A DNA stretch of 64,000 nt from Ochrobactrum sp. BTU1 (GTDB taxonomy: Bacteria > Pseudomonadota > Alphaproteobacteria > Rhizobiales > Rhizobiaceae). Location of the stretch: assembly GCA_018798825.1 (NCBI GenBank), contig CP076354.1, forward strand, positions 248,001 through 312,000. Reading direction: 5' to 3'. The notes below the pieces were generated by a model. It worked only from the letters and a program-made list of their open reading frames with translations, did no database searches and had not been told where the DNA came from. Positions 1 through 8,587 of the stretch are shown piece by piece. A program made the translations under genes and the position numbers. Within the stretch, counting starts at the first letter, position 1, and every line of letters begins with the position of its first letter.

Positions 1-49
1 GCGCATTGGCGAGAACAGCAAAGAAATTCGCGAGGAGTTCGGTCTATGA
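1..49 (+). CDS. 3' end of an upstream gene, possibly a CaiB/BaiF-family CoA-transferase (partial)
   Basis: An open frame enters from the left edge and ends with TGA at 47-49, reading RIGENSKEIREEFGL before the stop. It overlaps the next start codon as ATGA, so the two genes are probably co-translated. The tail resembles the end of CaiB/BaiF family CoA-transferases, which commonly finish with a GEH/GEN-x-EI/VL-x-E-x-G pattern. Only 15 residues are visible, so the family call is tentative. Confidence 0.4.
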   Translation, partial: RIGENSKEIREEFGL

Positions 50-1170
50 GCACTATCAAGCTTAAAGGCATGACCTGGAGCCACCCGCGCGGCTATGATC
101 CGATGGTCGCAGGCGCCGAACAATGGCTTGCTGACAAGGGCGTCGAAATCGAGTGGGAAAAGCGGTCGCTACAGGATTTCGAGACCTTTCCGGTTGAGGA
201 ACTGGCACTCAATTTCGATATGATCGTAATCGACCATCCACATGTGGGCCAGATCACCAAGGAAGGTTGTCTGCTGCCGCTTGATGTGCCGGGCCGCGAA
301 ACGGAACTGAAAGAGCTTGCCGATGGCTCTGTGGGCCAATCCTTCCCAAGCTATAACTGGCAGGGGCGGCAATGGGCGTTTCCGCTCGATGCAGCAACAC
401 AGGTTCAGGCATGGCGTCCAGACCTGATGGACAAGCCTGCCACCTCATGGGGCGAGGTGCTGCGTCTGGCGCGCGCCGGGAAAGTTCTGCTGCCACTGCG
501 CTCGCCGCATTCGCTGATGTGCTTTTATACACTCGTTGCCAATGCCGGAACGCCTTGCGCGGTTGAAGGCGAGCTGATCGCTGTTGAGGATGGCGCGAAA
601 GCTTTTGAGCAACTGCGCGAGGTTGCTTCGCTGGTTAAGCCTGAATGTTTCGGCATGGACCCGATTGCGGTGTTTGAGGAAATGGCAGAGCCAGAATCCG
701 AAATCGCCTGTTCACCGCTGATTTACGGCTATGTGAATTATGCCATGCCGGGCTTCCGCGATCGCCTGATCCGTTTTGCCGATATTCCATCGGGTCCAGC
801 AGGCGTGGCAGGATCGGCTCTGGGTGGCACGGGTATTGCGGTTTCAGCCTTCAGCAAGCATCCGGAAGCGGCAATCGACTTCGCCTATTGGATTGCAAGC
901 GGTGAGGTGCAGAAAGGGCTTTACGCGGCGTCCAACGGTCAGCCGGGACATGCGGATGCATGGGAAGACGATACCGTAAACAACGCAACATCGGGCTTCT
1001 ATCGCGATACGCGCGCAACGTTGGAAGGGGCATGGGTGCGTCCGCGTCACGATGGCTATATGCCGTTTCAGGAAGCGGCTTCCGAGCGTATCAATAAGGG
1101 CTTGCTAAACAATGAGAAGGCGGAGATCGTCGTCGCCGATCTCAACCGGCTTTTCCGCGAAAGCTTTTAA
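46..1170 (+). CDS. Solute-binding-protein-fold protein without signal peptide
   Basis: This 374-residue protein resembles family 1 extracellular solute-binding proteins of sugar ABC importers. It has the alternating two-lobe layout, with a GGTGIAVSAFSKHPEAA segment near residue 260 typical of these proteins. The N-terminus (MSTIKLKGMTWSHPRGYDP) has no hydrophobic signal stretch and starts directly with the first strand of the mature fold, so the product is predicted to stay in the cytoplasm. The start overlaps the stop of the preceding gene (ATGA), and there is no permease next to it. It may bind a sugar acid or acyl-CoA-pathway ligand inside the cell, or be a degenerate importer component. 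The fold call is secure; the role is unknown. Confidence 0.8.
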   Translation: MSTIKLKGMTWSHPRGYDPMVAGAEQWLADKGVEIEWEKRSLQDFETFPVEELALNFDMIVIDHPHVGQITKEGCLLPLDVPGRETELKELADGSVGQSFPSYNWQGRQWAFPLDAATQVQAWRPDLMDKPATSWGEVLRLARAGKVLLPLRSPHSLMCFYTLVANAGTPCAVEGELIAVEDGAKAFEQLREVASLVKPECFGMDPIAVFEEMAEPESEIACSPLIYGYVNYAMPGFRDRLIRFADIPSGPAGVAGSALGGTGIAVSAFSKHPEAAIDFAYWIASGEVQKGLYAASNGQPGHADAWEDDTVNNATSGFYRDTRATLEGAWVRPRHDGYMPFQEAASERINKGLLNNEKAEIVVADLNRLFRESF

Positions 1171-1181
1171 TTCAACAAATT

Positions 1182-1204
1182 GGCTGGCGAGAAACTCGCC
1201 AGCC
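1182..1204. terminator. Bidirectional terminator hairpin between convergent genes
   Basis: A perfect 10-bp stem, GGCTGGCGAG at 1182-1191 and CTCGCCAGCC at 1195-1204, with a three-base loop. It lies between the plus-strand gene ending at 1170 and the minus-strand gene ending at 1212. T-rich bases flank it on both sides but there is no long T tract. Confidence 0.7.
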
Positions 1205-1211
1205 TTGAGGT

Positions 1212-2060
1212 TTAAATCTTCCAGATGCGCTGCGCATTGTCGGCAAGAAGCAGTGCCTTTTCGTCTTCGCTGCATCCTTTAAGCAGCGCATGGGTTGTCG
1301 CCACCCATGTGGAAAGCCCGGCATCGACGTTACTCGCTAAGGTGCAGACCGGCCAGTCGCTTCCCCATACAATCCGCTCCCAGCCGAATGACTGAATCAC
1401 ATGCTCCACATAAGGGCGCAGTGTGTCGACGGTCCAGCTTTCAGCGTCAGCATAGGCCACCACGCCAGAGATTTTGGCGACCACATTGTCGCGTTGCGCA
1501 ATCTCGGTAATCCCCTTCTGCCAGACTTCCAGCGCACCTGATTTGATGTCCGGAACGCCGCAGTGATCAAGCACGAACTGCACGTCCGGGGCGAGATCTG
1601 CCAGCGCCAGCACCTTGTCGATCTGGTGCGGGAGTGTGCAGAGATCAAAGGTCAGGCCGGTGCCTTCCAGCCGCTTGATATTCTCCCGAAACAGAGCGCC
1701 CTCAGAGACATTATCGGGTACGACATGCAGCACACGGCGAAAACCTTTGATGAAAGGATTGCTGCGGCTCTGTTCCAGATATTCGGCAAATCCCGGTTCT
1801 TCCGGGCGGCAAGATGCAATCGCGCCCTTGATATAGCCATTATTTTGACGCGAGATTGCCATAATGTGAGCGGTCTCTGCCACAATTTCAGGGGCAGAAA
1901 CGTCCACTTCCATGTGTAATGCTGCTTTAATGCCGCAACGTTCGGCCTGCTTCCGATAGGTCTCAAACAGAAAATCGCGGTTCAAAGCTGGTACGTCTCC
2001 CAGCCATGGATAGTTGAGCGCGCTTTTGTCTATCAGATGCAGATGGGTATCGATAATCAT
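1212..2060 (-). CDS. Amidohydrolase-2 family sugar lactonase (L-fuconolactonase-like)
   Basis: A 282-residue TIM-barrel metal-dependent hydrolase of the COG3618 type. It begins MIIDTHLHL, giving the metal-binding H-x-H pair at residues 6 and 8, and ends with the WGSDWP motif (near residue 238) whose Asp is the usual catalytic residue. The family includes L-fucono-1,5-lactonase and L-rhamnono-lactonase. In this neighbourhood it would open L-fuconolactone to L-fuconate ahead of L-fuconate dehydratase (12227-13504). It lies downstream of the IclR gene on the same strand. An alternative is 4-sulfomuconolactonase-like or another lactone substrate. Confidence 0.82.
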   Translation of the reverse strand: MIIDTHLHLIDKSALNYPWLGDVPALNRDFLFETYRKQAERCGIKAALHMEVDVSAPEIVAETAHIMAISRQNNGYIKGAIASCRPEEPGFAEYLEQSRSNPFIKGFRRVLHVVPDNVSEGALFRENIKRLEGTGLTFDLCTLPHQIDKVLALADLAPDVQFVLDHCGVPDIKSGALEVWQKGITEIAQRDNVVAKISGVVAYADAESWTVDTLRPYVEHVIQSFGWERIVWGSDWPVCTLASNVDAGLSTWVATTHALLKGCSEDEKALLLADNAQRIWKI

Positions 2061-2129
2061 GAAAACTCTCCTCCGATGTCATACTTTCAAAAAAGAAGAG
2101 AGTTTTCAAATAAGAATTATCGGTCTGGA

Positions 2130-2909
2130 TTAATCTGTTGTTCCGATATCGGAACCGACCAGCTTTGAGAGGTCTTTGACGGTCTTTTGCAGCAGGCTGA
2201 TGGTCTGTGTGATGTCAGGTGCGAACGTCGAATTGACGAGCGTGACATAAGGACAGGTGAGGGCTGCGATGCATGAGCCGTCAGGACCGAGAATCGGTGC
2301 AGAGAGGTTGTAGACGCCAGCCACCTGCGCACTTGGCATCATTTCGTAGCCGCGTTCGCGAATCTGATCGAGTCGCTCATAGAAGCTTTCATCGAGATTG
2401 CCGCTCTCGCCGTCTTTGACATATTCGGCAATCATCATCTTGCGTTCTTCCGGCGTGCGGAAGGCGAGAAGCACATGGCCGGAACCCGTGTCGAAAAGGC
2501 TGATATGCGAACCGACGCGGATCGAAATCCCCCAGTAATCCGGGGCTTCCTGCTGTGCAATCACCACGACAGAACCACGATCAAACACAGCAAGCTGATT
2601 GGCCTGCTTCGAGCGATCAGCAAGTTCGCGCATGAAAGGCGTGGCAAAGGAAGCAAGTCTGCGCACCGGCGCATGAAGATGCGCAAGGCCGAACAGCTTG
2701 AGCGTCAGCGAGTAACGGTCACCTTCGAGCTTGGTCACGTAACCGCGCTTCACCAGACGATCGAGCATCCGGTAAAACTCGTTGGGGCTGCGGTCGAGGT
2801 GCTTGGCAATCTCGGCCTGGCTTAGTCCACCATCGACACTGGCCAGCAGTTCGAGAATATCCAACCCCTTGTCCAGCGCAGGCGCGCGATAACGATCATC
2901 TGTTTCCAA
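2130..2909 (-). CDS. IclR-family transcriptional regulator of the fucose-type island
   Basis: An IclR-type protein: an N-terminal winged helix-turn-helix (ALDKGLDILELL...LSQAEIAKHLDRSPNEFYRMLDRL split over the first 70 residues) followed by a C-terminal effector-binding domain. It is transcribed divergently from the importer operon starting at 3185, the usual arrangement for a local regulator. A TTG start at 2909 has a good ribosome site (AAGGGG, about 6 bases upstream). The upstream ATG at 2933 has almost none and would place the start codon inside a candidate operator repeat (2923-2944). The ATG start would add eight residues. Confidence 0.88.
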   Translation of the reverse strand: METDDRYRAPALDKGLDILELLASVDGGLSQAEIAKHLDRSPNEFYRMLDRLVKRGYVTKLEGDRYSLTLKLFGLAHLHAPVRRLASFATPFMRELADRSKQANQLAVFDRGSVVVIAQQEAPDYWGISIRVGSHISLFDTGSGHVLLAFRTPEERKMMIAEYVKDGESGNLDESFYERLDQIRERGYEMMPSAQVAGVYNLSAPILGPDGSCIAALTCPYVTLVNSTFAPDITQTISLLQKTVKDLSKLVGSDIGTTD

Positions 2910-2922
2910 ACTGGTCCCCTTC

Positions 2923-3019
2923 GTGAATAGCATACTTCATATACGAACATCGCAAGTGATGAAAGTAGTGAAGCCATCGAAATCGCCTTGACCGATTGTG
3001 AATAGTATGTTTGCATATA
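2923..3019. promoter_or_regulatory. Two copies of a candidate IclR operator in the divergent intergenic region
   Basis: A sequence starting GTGAATAG occurs at 2923-2944 and again at 2998-3019. Both copies continue with a CAT/TATG-like core and end in CATATA. The second copy contains the palindrome TATG-TTTG-CATA (3006-3017) and lies just after TTGACC (2988-2993), so it overlaps the likely promoter of the importer operon. The first lies immediately upstream of the preferred IclR start. This arrangement fits coordinate control of both transcripts by IclR; binding is inferred. Confidence 0.5.
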
Positions 3020-3126
3020 AATATAGGAAGCACAATCGGGTGCGGACTGGGGAGTTGTCCGTAAAAGCGTCGGCCTGAAGCCAGATTGGAATTTCGGGAA
3101 ACACGATGATCGGGCTCAAGGAGGTT

Positions 3127-3169
3127 AGAGCGCCGTATGGGGCGTCCAAAAAAGGGCGCGCGGTGTTCT
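3127..3169. repeat. Imperfect palindromic element (AGAGCG...GGCGTCC type)
   Basis: An imperfect inverted repeat just upstream of the importer's ribosome site. It shares AGAGCG, GGCGTCC and a closing GCGC/GTTCT pattern with the element at 29474-29511. It is probably a dispersed intergenic palindrome that ends up in the 5' leader of the operon. Confidence 0.4.
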
Positions 3170-3184
3170 AGTAGGAGGAGAAGC

Positions 3185-4501
3185 ATGAGGAATTTCACGA
3201 CATCTGTGCTGGCAGGTTCTGTTCTGCTGGCTGCAGGAATGGTTTCCGCGGGGGCTGCGGAACTTCCGGGTAAATTTGAAGGCGTCACCATCAATGCCAA
3301 GCTCATTGGCGGTCAGCAGTATGAAGCGCTGTATTCGCGCATTGCTGAATGGGAAAAGGCGACCGGTGCCAAGGTCAACATCCTGTCCAAGAAGAACCAC
3401 TTCGAGCTGGACAAGGAAATTAAGTCGGACATCGCTTCGGGTTCGATCAACTGGTGCGTTGGCTCCAACCACTCGTCTTTTGCGCCGCAATATCCTGATC
3501 TCTATGCCGATCTGAATGGTTTGCTTCCAAAAGAAGAAATCGAAGGCTTCGTGCCATCGGTGATCAAGGCTTCGACGCTTAACGACAAGCTGGTCATGCT
3601 GCCACGCGCGCAGTTCGACGTCTCGGCGCTCTATTATCAGAAGAGCCTTTACGAAGACGACGCCAAGAAGACCGCATTCAAGGAAAAATACGGCTACGAT
3701 CTGGCACCGCCAAAGACCTGGAAAGAAGTTTCCGATCAGGCTGTGTTCTTTGCCGATCCGCCGAATTTCTACGGCACGCAGTTTGCGGGCAAGGAAGAAG
3801 CCATCAACGGCCGCTTCTATGAAATGCTGGTCGCTGAAGGCGGTGAATATCTCAAAGACGGCAAGCCAGCTTTCAATTCTGAAGCCGGTGTCCGTGCGCT
3901 CGACTGGTTCGTCAATCTTTACAAGGCCAAGGCCGTTCCTGCAGGCACCACCAACTATCTCTGGGATGAGCTGGGCGCTGGCTTTGCATCCGGCACCATT
4001 GCGCTCAATCTGGATTGGCCGGGCTGGGCGACCTATTTCAACGATCCAAAGTCGTCGAAAGTCGCAGGCAATGTCGGTATCGTTCCTCCGCCGACAGGTT
4101 CTTCCGGAAAGCGCACCGGCTGGTCGGGTCATCACGGCTTCTCAGTCACTGAATCCTGCGGCACGAAAGAAGCTGCTGCTTCGCTCGTCTGGTTCCTGAC
4201 CAACGAGGATTCGCAGAAGCAGGAATCGGCTGCCGGCACTTTGCCAACCCGCACCGCTGTCTGGGATTATGTCATCGAGCAGGCTGCTTCCGATCCGTAT
4301 AAGAAGGAAGTGCTGTCGGTGTTCCAGGAAACGGCAAAGACCGCTTTCCCTGTTCCGCAGACCCCGTCATGGATCGAAATTTCCAACGCTGTCTATCCTG
4401 AACTTCAGGCAGCGATCCTTGGTGACAAGACCTCGCAGCAGGCGCTTGATGATGCAGCCAAGAAGGCAACGCAGATCCTTGAGGATGCTGGCGAACTCTA
4501 G
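3185..4501 (+). CDS. CUT1 sugar ABC transporter substrate-binding protein
   Basis: A periplasmic sugar-binding protein of 438 residues with a clear Sec signal peptide (MRNFTTSVLAGSVLLAAG, cleavage near AGAAE). The chosen ATG at 3185 follows a strong GGAGGAG ribosome site (3174-3180); an in-frame start at 3137 would place extra residues ahead of the signal peptide. It is the first gene of an importer operon with two permeases and an ATPase. The position inside the fucose-type island suggests L-fucose or a related deoxy sugar or sugar acid as ligand, which is inferred from context only. Confidence 0.9.
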   Translation: MRNFTTSVLAGSVLLAAGMVSAGAAELPGKFEGVTINAKLIGGQQYEALYSRIAEWEKATGAKVNILSKKNHFELDKEIKSDIASGSINWCVGSNHSSFAPQYPDLYADLNGLLPKEEIEGFVPSVIKASTLNDKLVMLPRAQFDVSALYYQKSLYEDDAKKTAFKEKYGYDLAPPKTWKEVSDQAVFFADPPNFYGTQFAGKEEAINGRFYEMLVAEGGEYLKDGKPAFNSEAGVRALDWFVNLYKAKAVPAGTTNYLWDELGAGFASGTIALNLDWPGWATYFNDPKSSKVAGNVGIVPPPTGSSGKRTGWSGHHGFSVTESCGTKEAAASLVWFLTNEDSQKQESAAGTLPTRTAVWDYVIEQAASDPYKKEVLSVFQETAKTAFPVPQTPSWIEISNAVYPELQAAILGDKTSQQALDDAAKKATQILEDAGEL

Positions 4502-4532
4502 GCCTATCGCCTCATTTAAACTGTGACTTCAT

Positions 4533-4562
4533 GGCCCGCTCTGAACGGGGCGGGCCAATTTT
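4533..4562 (+). terminator. Intra-operon attenuator hairpin after the binding-protein gene
   Basis: GGCCCGC (4533-4539) pairs with GCGGGCC (4550-4556), followed by AATTTT. It lies in the 88-base gap between the binding protein and the first permease. Such hairpins often stabilise the upstream message or partly terminate, giving more binding protein than permease. Confidence 0.6.
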
Positions 4563-4589
4563 GCGCTTAATGACCGCTTCGGAAGAACA

Positions 4590-5483
4590 ATGTTTAAACG
4601 AATTTCCCCGCCGGTTTTGCTTTTGCTTCCGGCCTTCATCATCCTAGCAGCGGTGGTCCTGTTTCCCCTCGCGCTTTCGCTTTATTCAAGCTTCACGCCA
4701 TTCCGGCTGACGCGTCCTGACAGCCTGTTCAACTTCATCGGTCTGCGAAATTATCAGCGCATCATGGGTGATTGGGTGTTCTGGGCTGCATTCATTCGCA
4801 CGGTGATCTTCCTCACCATCGCGCTCAATCTGGAAATGCTGCTCGGACTTGGTCTGGCGCTGCTCATCAATAAGGCCACCCACGGCCAGCGCGTTTTGCG
4901 CACGCTGATGATGTTCCCGATGATGTTTTCGCCGGTTTTGGTTGGCTTCCAGTTCAAATTCATGTTCAACGACAATATCGGTCTTGTGAACAATGCGCTG
5001 CAATCGCTGGGTATCACCGACACCGCTATTCCATGGCTGATCGACGGCAATCTGGCGCTGTTTGCCATTCTGATGGCAGAAGTCTGGATGTCGACCTCGG
5101 TGTTTGCAATCCTCATTCTGGGCGGTCTTCTGTCCATGCCGCAGGATCCGGTTGAGGCCGCGCGCGTTGACGGTTGCACGCCATGGCAGACATTCCGCTA
5201 TGTCATCTGGCCTTATCTGATGCCATTTGCCTTCATCGCGATGACCATTCGTTCGCTCGATGTGGCGCGTGCCTATGACATTGTGAAGATCATGACCGAT
5301 GGTGGTCCGGCACGGCGAACCGAGCTGATCTGGACGCTGGTCGGGCGCACCGCCTATTCGGATGCGCAGATGGGACTGGCCAATGCAATGGCCTATATCG
5401 CGATCCTGCTCTCGATCCTCTTCACCGTAATGTTCTTCCGTAAGCTTGCAGCCGCACGCGCGCAAATCGGAGCGGAGTGGTAA
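4590..5483 (+). CDS. CUT1 ABC transporter permease (MalF-type)
   Basis: An inner-membrane permease of 297 residues with six predicted membrane segments. The cytoplasmic EAA loop reads VEAARVDGCTPWQTFRYVIWP near residue 190, the contact point for the ATPase. It starts with LLLPAFIILAAVVLFPLALSLY, the first membrane segment. It is the second gene of the importer operon and pairs with the permease that follows within a few bases. Confidence 0.93.
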   Translation: MFKRISPPVLLLLPAFIILAAVVLFPLALSLYSSFTPFRLTRPDSLFNFIGLRNYQRIMGDWVFWAAFIRTVIFLTIALNLEMLLGLGLALLINKATHGQRVLRTLMMFPMMFSPVLVGFQFKFMFNDNIGLVNNALQSLGITDTAIPWLIDGNLALFAILMAEVWMSTSVFAILILGGLLSMPQDPVEAARVDGCTPWQTFRYVIWPYLMPFAFIAMTIRSLDVARAYDIVKIMTDGGPARRTELIWTLVGRTAYSDAQMGLANAMAYIAILLSILFTVMFFRKLAAARAQIGAEW

Positions 5484-5485
5484 TC

Positions 5486-6364
5486 ATGGCTTCCAAAACC
5501 CTCTCTAATGATCAGCATCGCCTGCTGCGCCGCGTCAAGAAAGTCGCCTACCTCATCGGCCTGTTTCTTGCGATGACGATCATCTGCCTGCCCGGTCTGT
5601 GGATCGTGCTGTCCTCGCTGCGTCCGCCGGTTGAAATCATGGCAAAGCCGCCGGTCTGGATACCGCACGAAATCACGCTCGACGCTTATTATGCAATGTT
5701 CTCTGGTGCTGGCGGCGGCGGCATTCCGGTCTGGGATTATTTCCGCAACTCGCTGATTATCTCGGTCACATCCACCATCATTGCGCTGATTGTCGGTGTT
5801 TCAGGTGGCTATGCCTTTGCGCGCTTCCGCTTCTGGGGCAAGTCGACGACATTCCTCGGTCTTATGCTAACGCGCTCGGTGCCGGGCATCGCCTTGTCGC
5901 TGCCGCTCTTCATGCTCTATTCACGCATTGGCATTATCGACACGCATTTCGGTCTGATCGTCACTTATGTGGCGCTCAATGTGCCATTCACGATCTGGCT
6001 GATCGACGGCTTCTTTCGTCAGGTACCGAAGGATCTGGCGGAAGCAGCCCAGATCGACGGTTGCACGCGCTGGCAGGCTTTCTGGCAGGTGGAATTTCCG
6101 CTGGCCGGTCCCGGCATCGCGACTGCTGGCATCTTCGCCTTCCTCACTTCATGGAACGAATATGCGCTGGCTTCCCAGCTCACCCGCTCGGTCAATTCCA
6201 AGACCCTTCCTGTCGGTCTTCTCGATTACACCGCTGAATTCACCATCGACTGGCGTGGCATGTGCGCGCTGGCGGTCGTGATGATTATTCCGGCGCTGAC
6301 CCTCACATTCATCGTTCAGAAGCATCTTGTTGCTGGTCTGACGTTCGGCGCGGTTAAAGGTTGA
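5486..6364 (+). CDS. CUT1 ABC transporter permease (MalG-type)
   Basis: The second permease subunit (292 residues), with six membrane segments and the EAA motif LAEAAQIDGCTRWQAFWQVEFP in the last third. The ATG at 5486 follows a GGAGCGGAG-type ribosome site and is preferred to an in-frame GTG at 5477 that would overlap the previous gene. It ends GLTFGAVKG, the typical C-terminus of MalG-like permeases. The ATPase gene starts eight bases after its stop. Confidence 0.93.
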   Translation: MASKTLSNDQHRLLRRVKKVAYLIGLFLAMTIICLPGLWIVLSSLRPPVEIMAKPPVWIPHEITLDAYYAMFSGAGGGGIPVWDYFRNSLIISVTSTIIALIVGVSGGYAFARFRFWGKSTTFLGLMLTRSVPGIALSLPLFMLYSRIGIIDTHFGLIVTYVALNVPFTIWLIDGFFRQVPKDLAEAAQIDGCTRWQAFWQVEFPLAGPGIATAGIFAFLTSWNEYALASQLTRSVNSKTLPVGLLDYTAEFTIDWRGMCALAVVMIIPALTLTFIVQKHLVAGLTFGAVKG

Positions 6365-6371
6365 TATTACA

Positions 6372-7469
6372 ATGGCTCAGCTTTCCATTAAAAATCTCGT
6401 CAAGCGCTACGGCACAATCGAAGTGGTGCATGGCATCAATCTCGAAATCGCCGACAAGGAATTTGTAGCGCTTGTTGGCCCGTCCGGCTGTGGCAAGTCC
6501 ACGACGCTGCGCATGATTGCCGGTCTTGAAAGCATTTCCGACGGCGCGTTGGAAATCGGCGGCAAGGTCGTCAACGATCTGCCGCCGCGTGATCGCAACA
6601 TCTCCATGGTGTTCCAGTCCTATGCGCTTTATCCGCATATGTCGGTGCGCGAAAACATGGGTTTCTCGCTCAAAATAGCCAAACAGCCACAGGCGGAAAT
6701 TGACCGTCGCGTCAATGAAGCATCAGCCATTCTTGGCCTTGAAGCCTTGATGGAACGCCGTCCGGCACAGCTTTCAGGTGGTCAGCGCCAGCGCGTTGCC
6801 ATGGGCCGCGCCATCGTGCGCAATCCGGAAGTTTTTCTGTTCGACGAGCCACTGTCCAACCTCGATGCGAAGCTGCGCACGCAGATGCGCACGGAGATCA
6901 AGAAGCTTCATGCCAAGGTGCAGTCCACAGTCGTTTATGTGACGCATGATCAGGTCGAAGCCATGACACTGGCCGACCGCATCGTCATCATGCGCGATGG
7001 GCATATCGAGCAGGTCGGAACACCGGATGAAGTGTTCAAGCGTCCGGCAACCCAATTCGTTGCGGGCTTTATCGGCTCGCCGCCAATGAATATGGCGGAG
7101 GCAACTGTGCAGGGTTCGGAACTGGTCTTTGCCAGTGGCGATCGTCTGCCAGTGCCTGCACAATTTAAGGCCAAGGTTACAGATGGTGCCAAGGTGACAT
7201 TCGGTTTGCGCCCGGACGATCTTTTCCCGACTGGCCACGGCCTGTCGTCGGGTGGTGCCGGTACATCGCATGAGCAGGATCTGCGCGTTTCGATCACCGA
7301 GCCGCTTGGCAATGAAACGCTGGTCTTTGTCGAGTTCGCCGGCAAGGAATGGGTAGCGCGTATGCTCAACCCGCGCCCTCTCAATTCCGGTGAAGCAATC
7401 TCCATGCATTTTGATCTGTCGCAGGCGCATCTGTTTGATGCGGCGAACGGCAAGAGCTTGGCGGTATAG
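6372..7469 (+). CDS. ABC transporter ATP-binding protein (UgpC/MsmK type)
   Basis: This 365-residue ATPase has Walker [10 protein letters not shown] near residue 37, the signature [14 protein letters not shown] near 135 and Walker [13 protein letters not shown] near 155. A C-terminal TOBE-like regulatory domain begins around residue 240. It energises the importer encoded by the three genes upstream. ATPases of this type can serve several CUT1 importers, and three such genes occur in this window. Confidence 0.94.
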   Translation: MAQLSIKNLVKRYGTIEVVHGINLEIADKEFVALVGPSGCGKSTTLRMIAGLESISDGALEIGGKVVNDLPPRDRNISMVFQSYALYPHMSVRENMGFSLKIAKQPQAEIDRRVNEASAILGLEALMERRPAQLSGGQRQRVAMGRAIVRNPEVFLFDEPLSNLDAKLRTQMRTEIKKLHAKVQSTVVYVTHDQVEAMTLADRIVIMRDGHIEQVGTPDEVFKRPATQFVAGFIGSPPMNMAEATVQGSELVFASGDRLPVPAQFKAKVTDGAKVTFGLRPDDLFPTGHGLSSGGAGTSHEQDLRVSITEPLGNETLVFVEFAGKEWVARMLNPRPLNSGEAISMHFDLSQAHLFDAANGKSLAV

Positions 7470-7471
7470 AT

Positions 7472-8587
7472 ATGGCACGCATTGAAAAAGTTGAACTGCG
7501 CATGGTCGACCTTCCGCCGAAGGTCAAGCGCACCGACGCGATCCAGAGTTTTGTCAGTCAGGAAACGCCTATCGTCACCATCACGGATAGCGATGGGGCG
7601 GTTGGGACGGGCTATAGCTACACCATTGGCACCGGCGGCTCGTCCGTCATGCGCCTGTTGAACGACCATCTGGTGCCGCTGATTATCAATGAGGATGCAG
7701 ATTGCATTGAGGCGATCTGGCGTAAGCTCGAATTTGCGACCCACGCCACAACCATTGGCGCGATTACCGCTTTGGCGCTTGCTGCCATTGATACAGCTCT
7801 TTGGGATTTGCGTGCGAAGAAACAGAACCTGCCGCTGTGGAAGCTCGCAGGTGGTGCCAAGGATCGTTGTTCGCTGTACACGACCGAAGGCGGCTGGCTG
7901 CATATCGAGAAAGAAGCGCTGGTCGAGGATGCTCTAGCCGCCAAAGCCAAGGGGTTCTCCGGCTCCAAGGTGAAGATCGGTAAGCCGCATGGTTCGGAAG
8001 ATTATGCGCGTCTTTCGGCTGTTCGTGCAGCCGTGGGTGATGGCTTTGAAATCATGACCGATTGCAATCAGGGCTTTACGGTGGATGAAGCGATCCGTCG
8101 CGCCGAGCGTCTGAAAGAACTTGATCTGGCATGGATCGAAGAGCCGCTTCCGGCTGATGATCTTGATGGCCATATCCGCCTGACCCGTTCCACGCCGACA
8201 CCGATTGCGGTGGGTGAATCGATCTATTCGATCCGCCATTTCCGTGAATATATGCAGAAGGGCGCTTGCTCTATCGTCCAGGTGGATGTGGCGCGCATCG
8301 GCGGCATCACGCCTTGGCTGAAAGTGGCACACGCCGCCGAAGCCTTCGACATTCCGGTTTGCCCTCATTTTCTGATGGAACTGCATGTCAGCCTCACCTG
8401 TGCCGTGCAGAACGGGCGCTATGTCGAATATATCCCACAGCTTGATGATCTGACCACCAAGGGTATGGAAATTCGTGATGGCCACGCCATTGCGCCGTCT
8501 GAGCCGGGCATTGGTATCGAGTGGGATTGGGATGCCGTGTGCAGTCGGTCGGTTTCCGAATTTACCCGCGAGATCGTGAGGTCGTAA
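7472..8587 (+). CDS. Mandelate racemase/muconate lactonizing enzyme family sugar-acid dehydratase
   Basis: A 371-residue enolase-superfamily member with a complete active site: K-x-K at 166-168, metal ligands D197, E223 and E249, and the D272/H299 general-base pair. This is the mandelate racemase subgroup layout, most often acid-sugar dehydratases. It starts two bases after the ATPase stop, so it belongs to the importer operon. A second enolase-superfamily enzyme, the L-fuconate dehydratase-like protein at 12227-13504, is in the same island, so this one probably acts on a different acid sugar. The exact substrate cannot be read from the sequence. Confidence 0.85.
   Translation: MARIEKVELRMVDLPPKVKRTDAIQSFVSQETPIVTITDSDGAVGTGYSYTIGTGGSSVMRLLNDHLVPLIINEDADCIEAIWRKLEFATHATTIGAITALALAAIDTALWDLRAKKQNLPLWKLAGGAKDRCSLYTTEGGWLHIEKEALVEDALAAKAKGFSGSKVKIGKPHGSEDYARLSAVRAAVGDGFEIMTDCNQGFTVDEAIRRAERLKELDLAWIEEPLPADDLDGHIRLTRSTPTPIAVGESIYSIRHFREYMQKGACSIVQVDVARIGGITPWLKVAHAAEAFDIPVCPHFLMELHVSLTCAVQNGRYVEYIPQLDDLTTKGMEIRDGHAIAPSEPGIGIEWDWDAVCSRSVSEFTREIVRS

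Noticed and set aside
3125..4135. A 336-codon minus-strand frame opposite the first binding-protein gene
   Set aside because: It is antisense to a gene with signal peptide and strong ribosome site and crosses the palindrome at 3127-3169.
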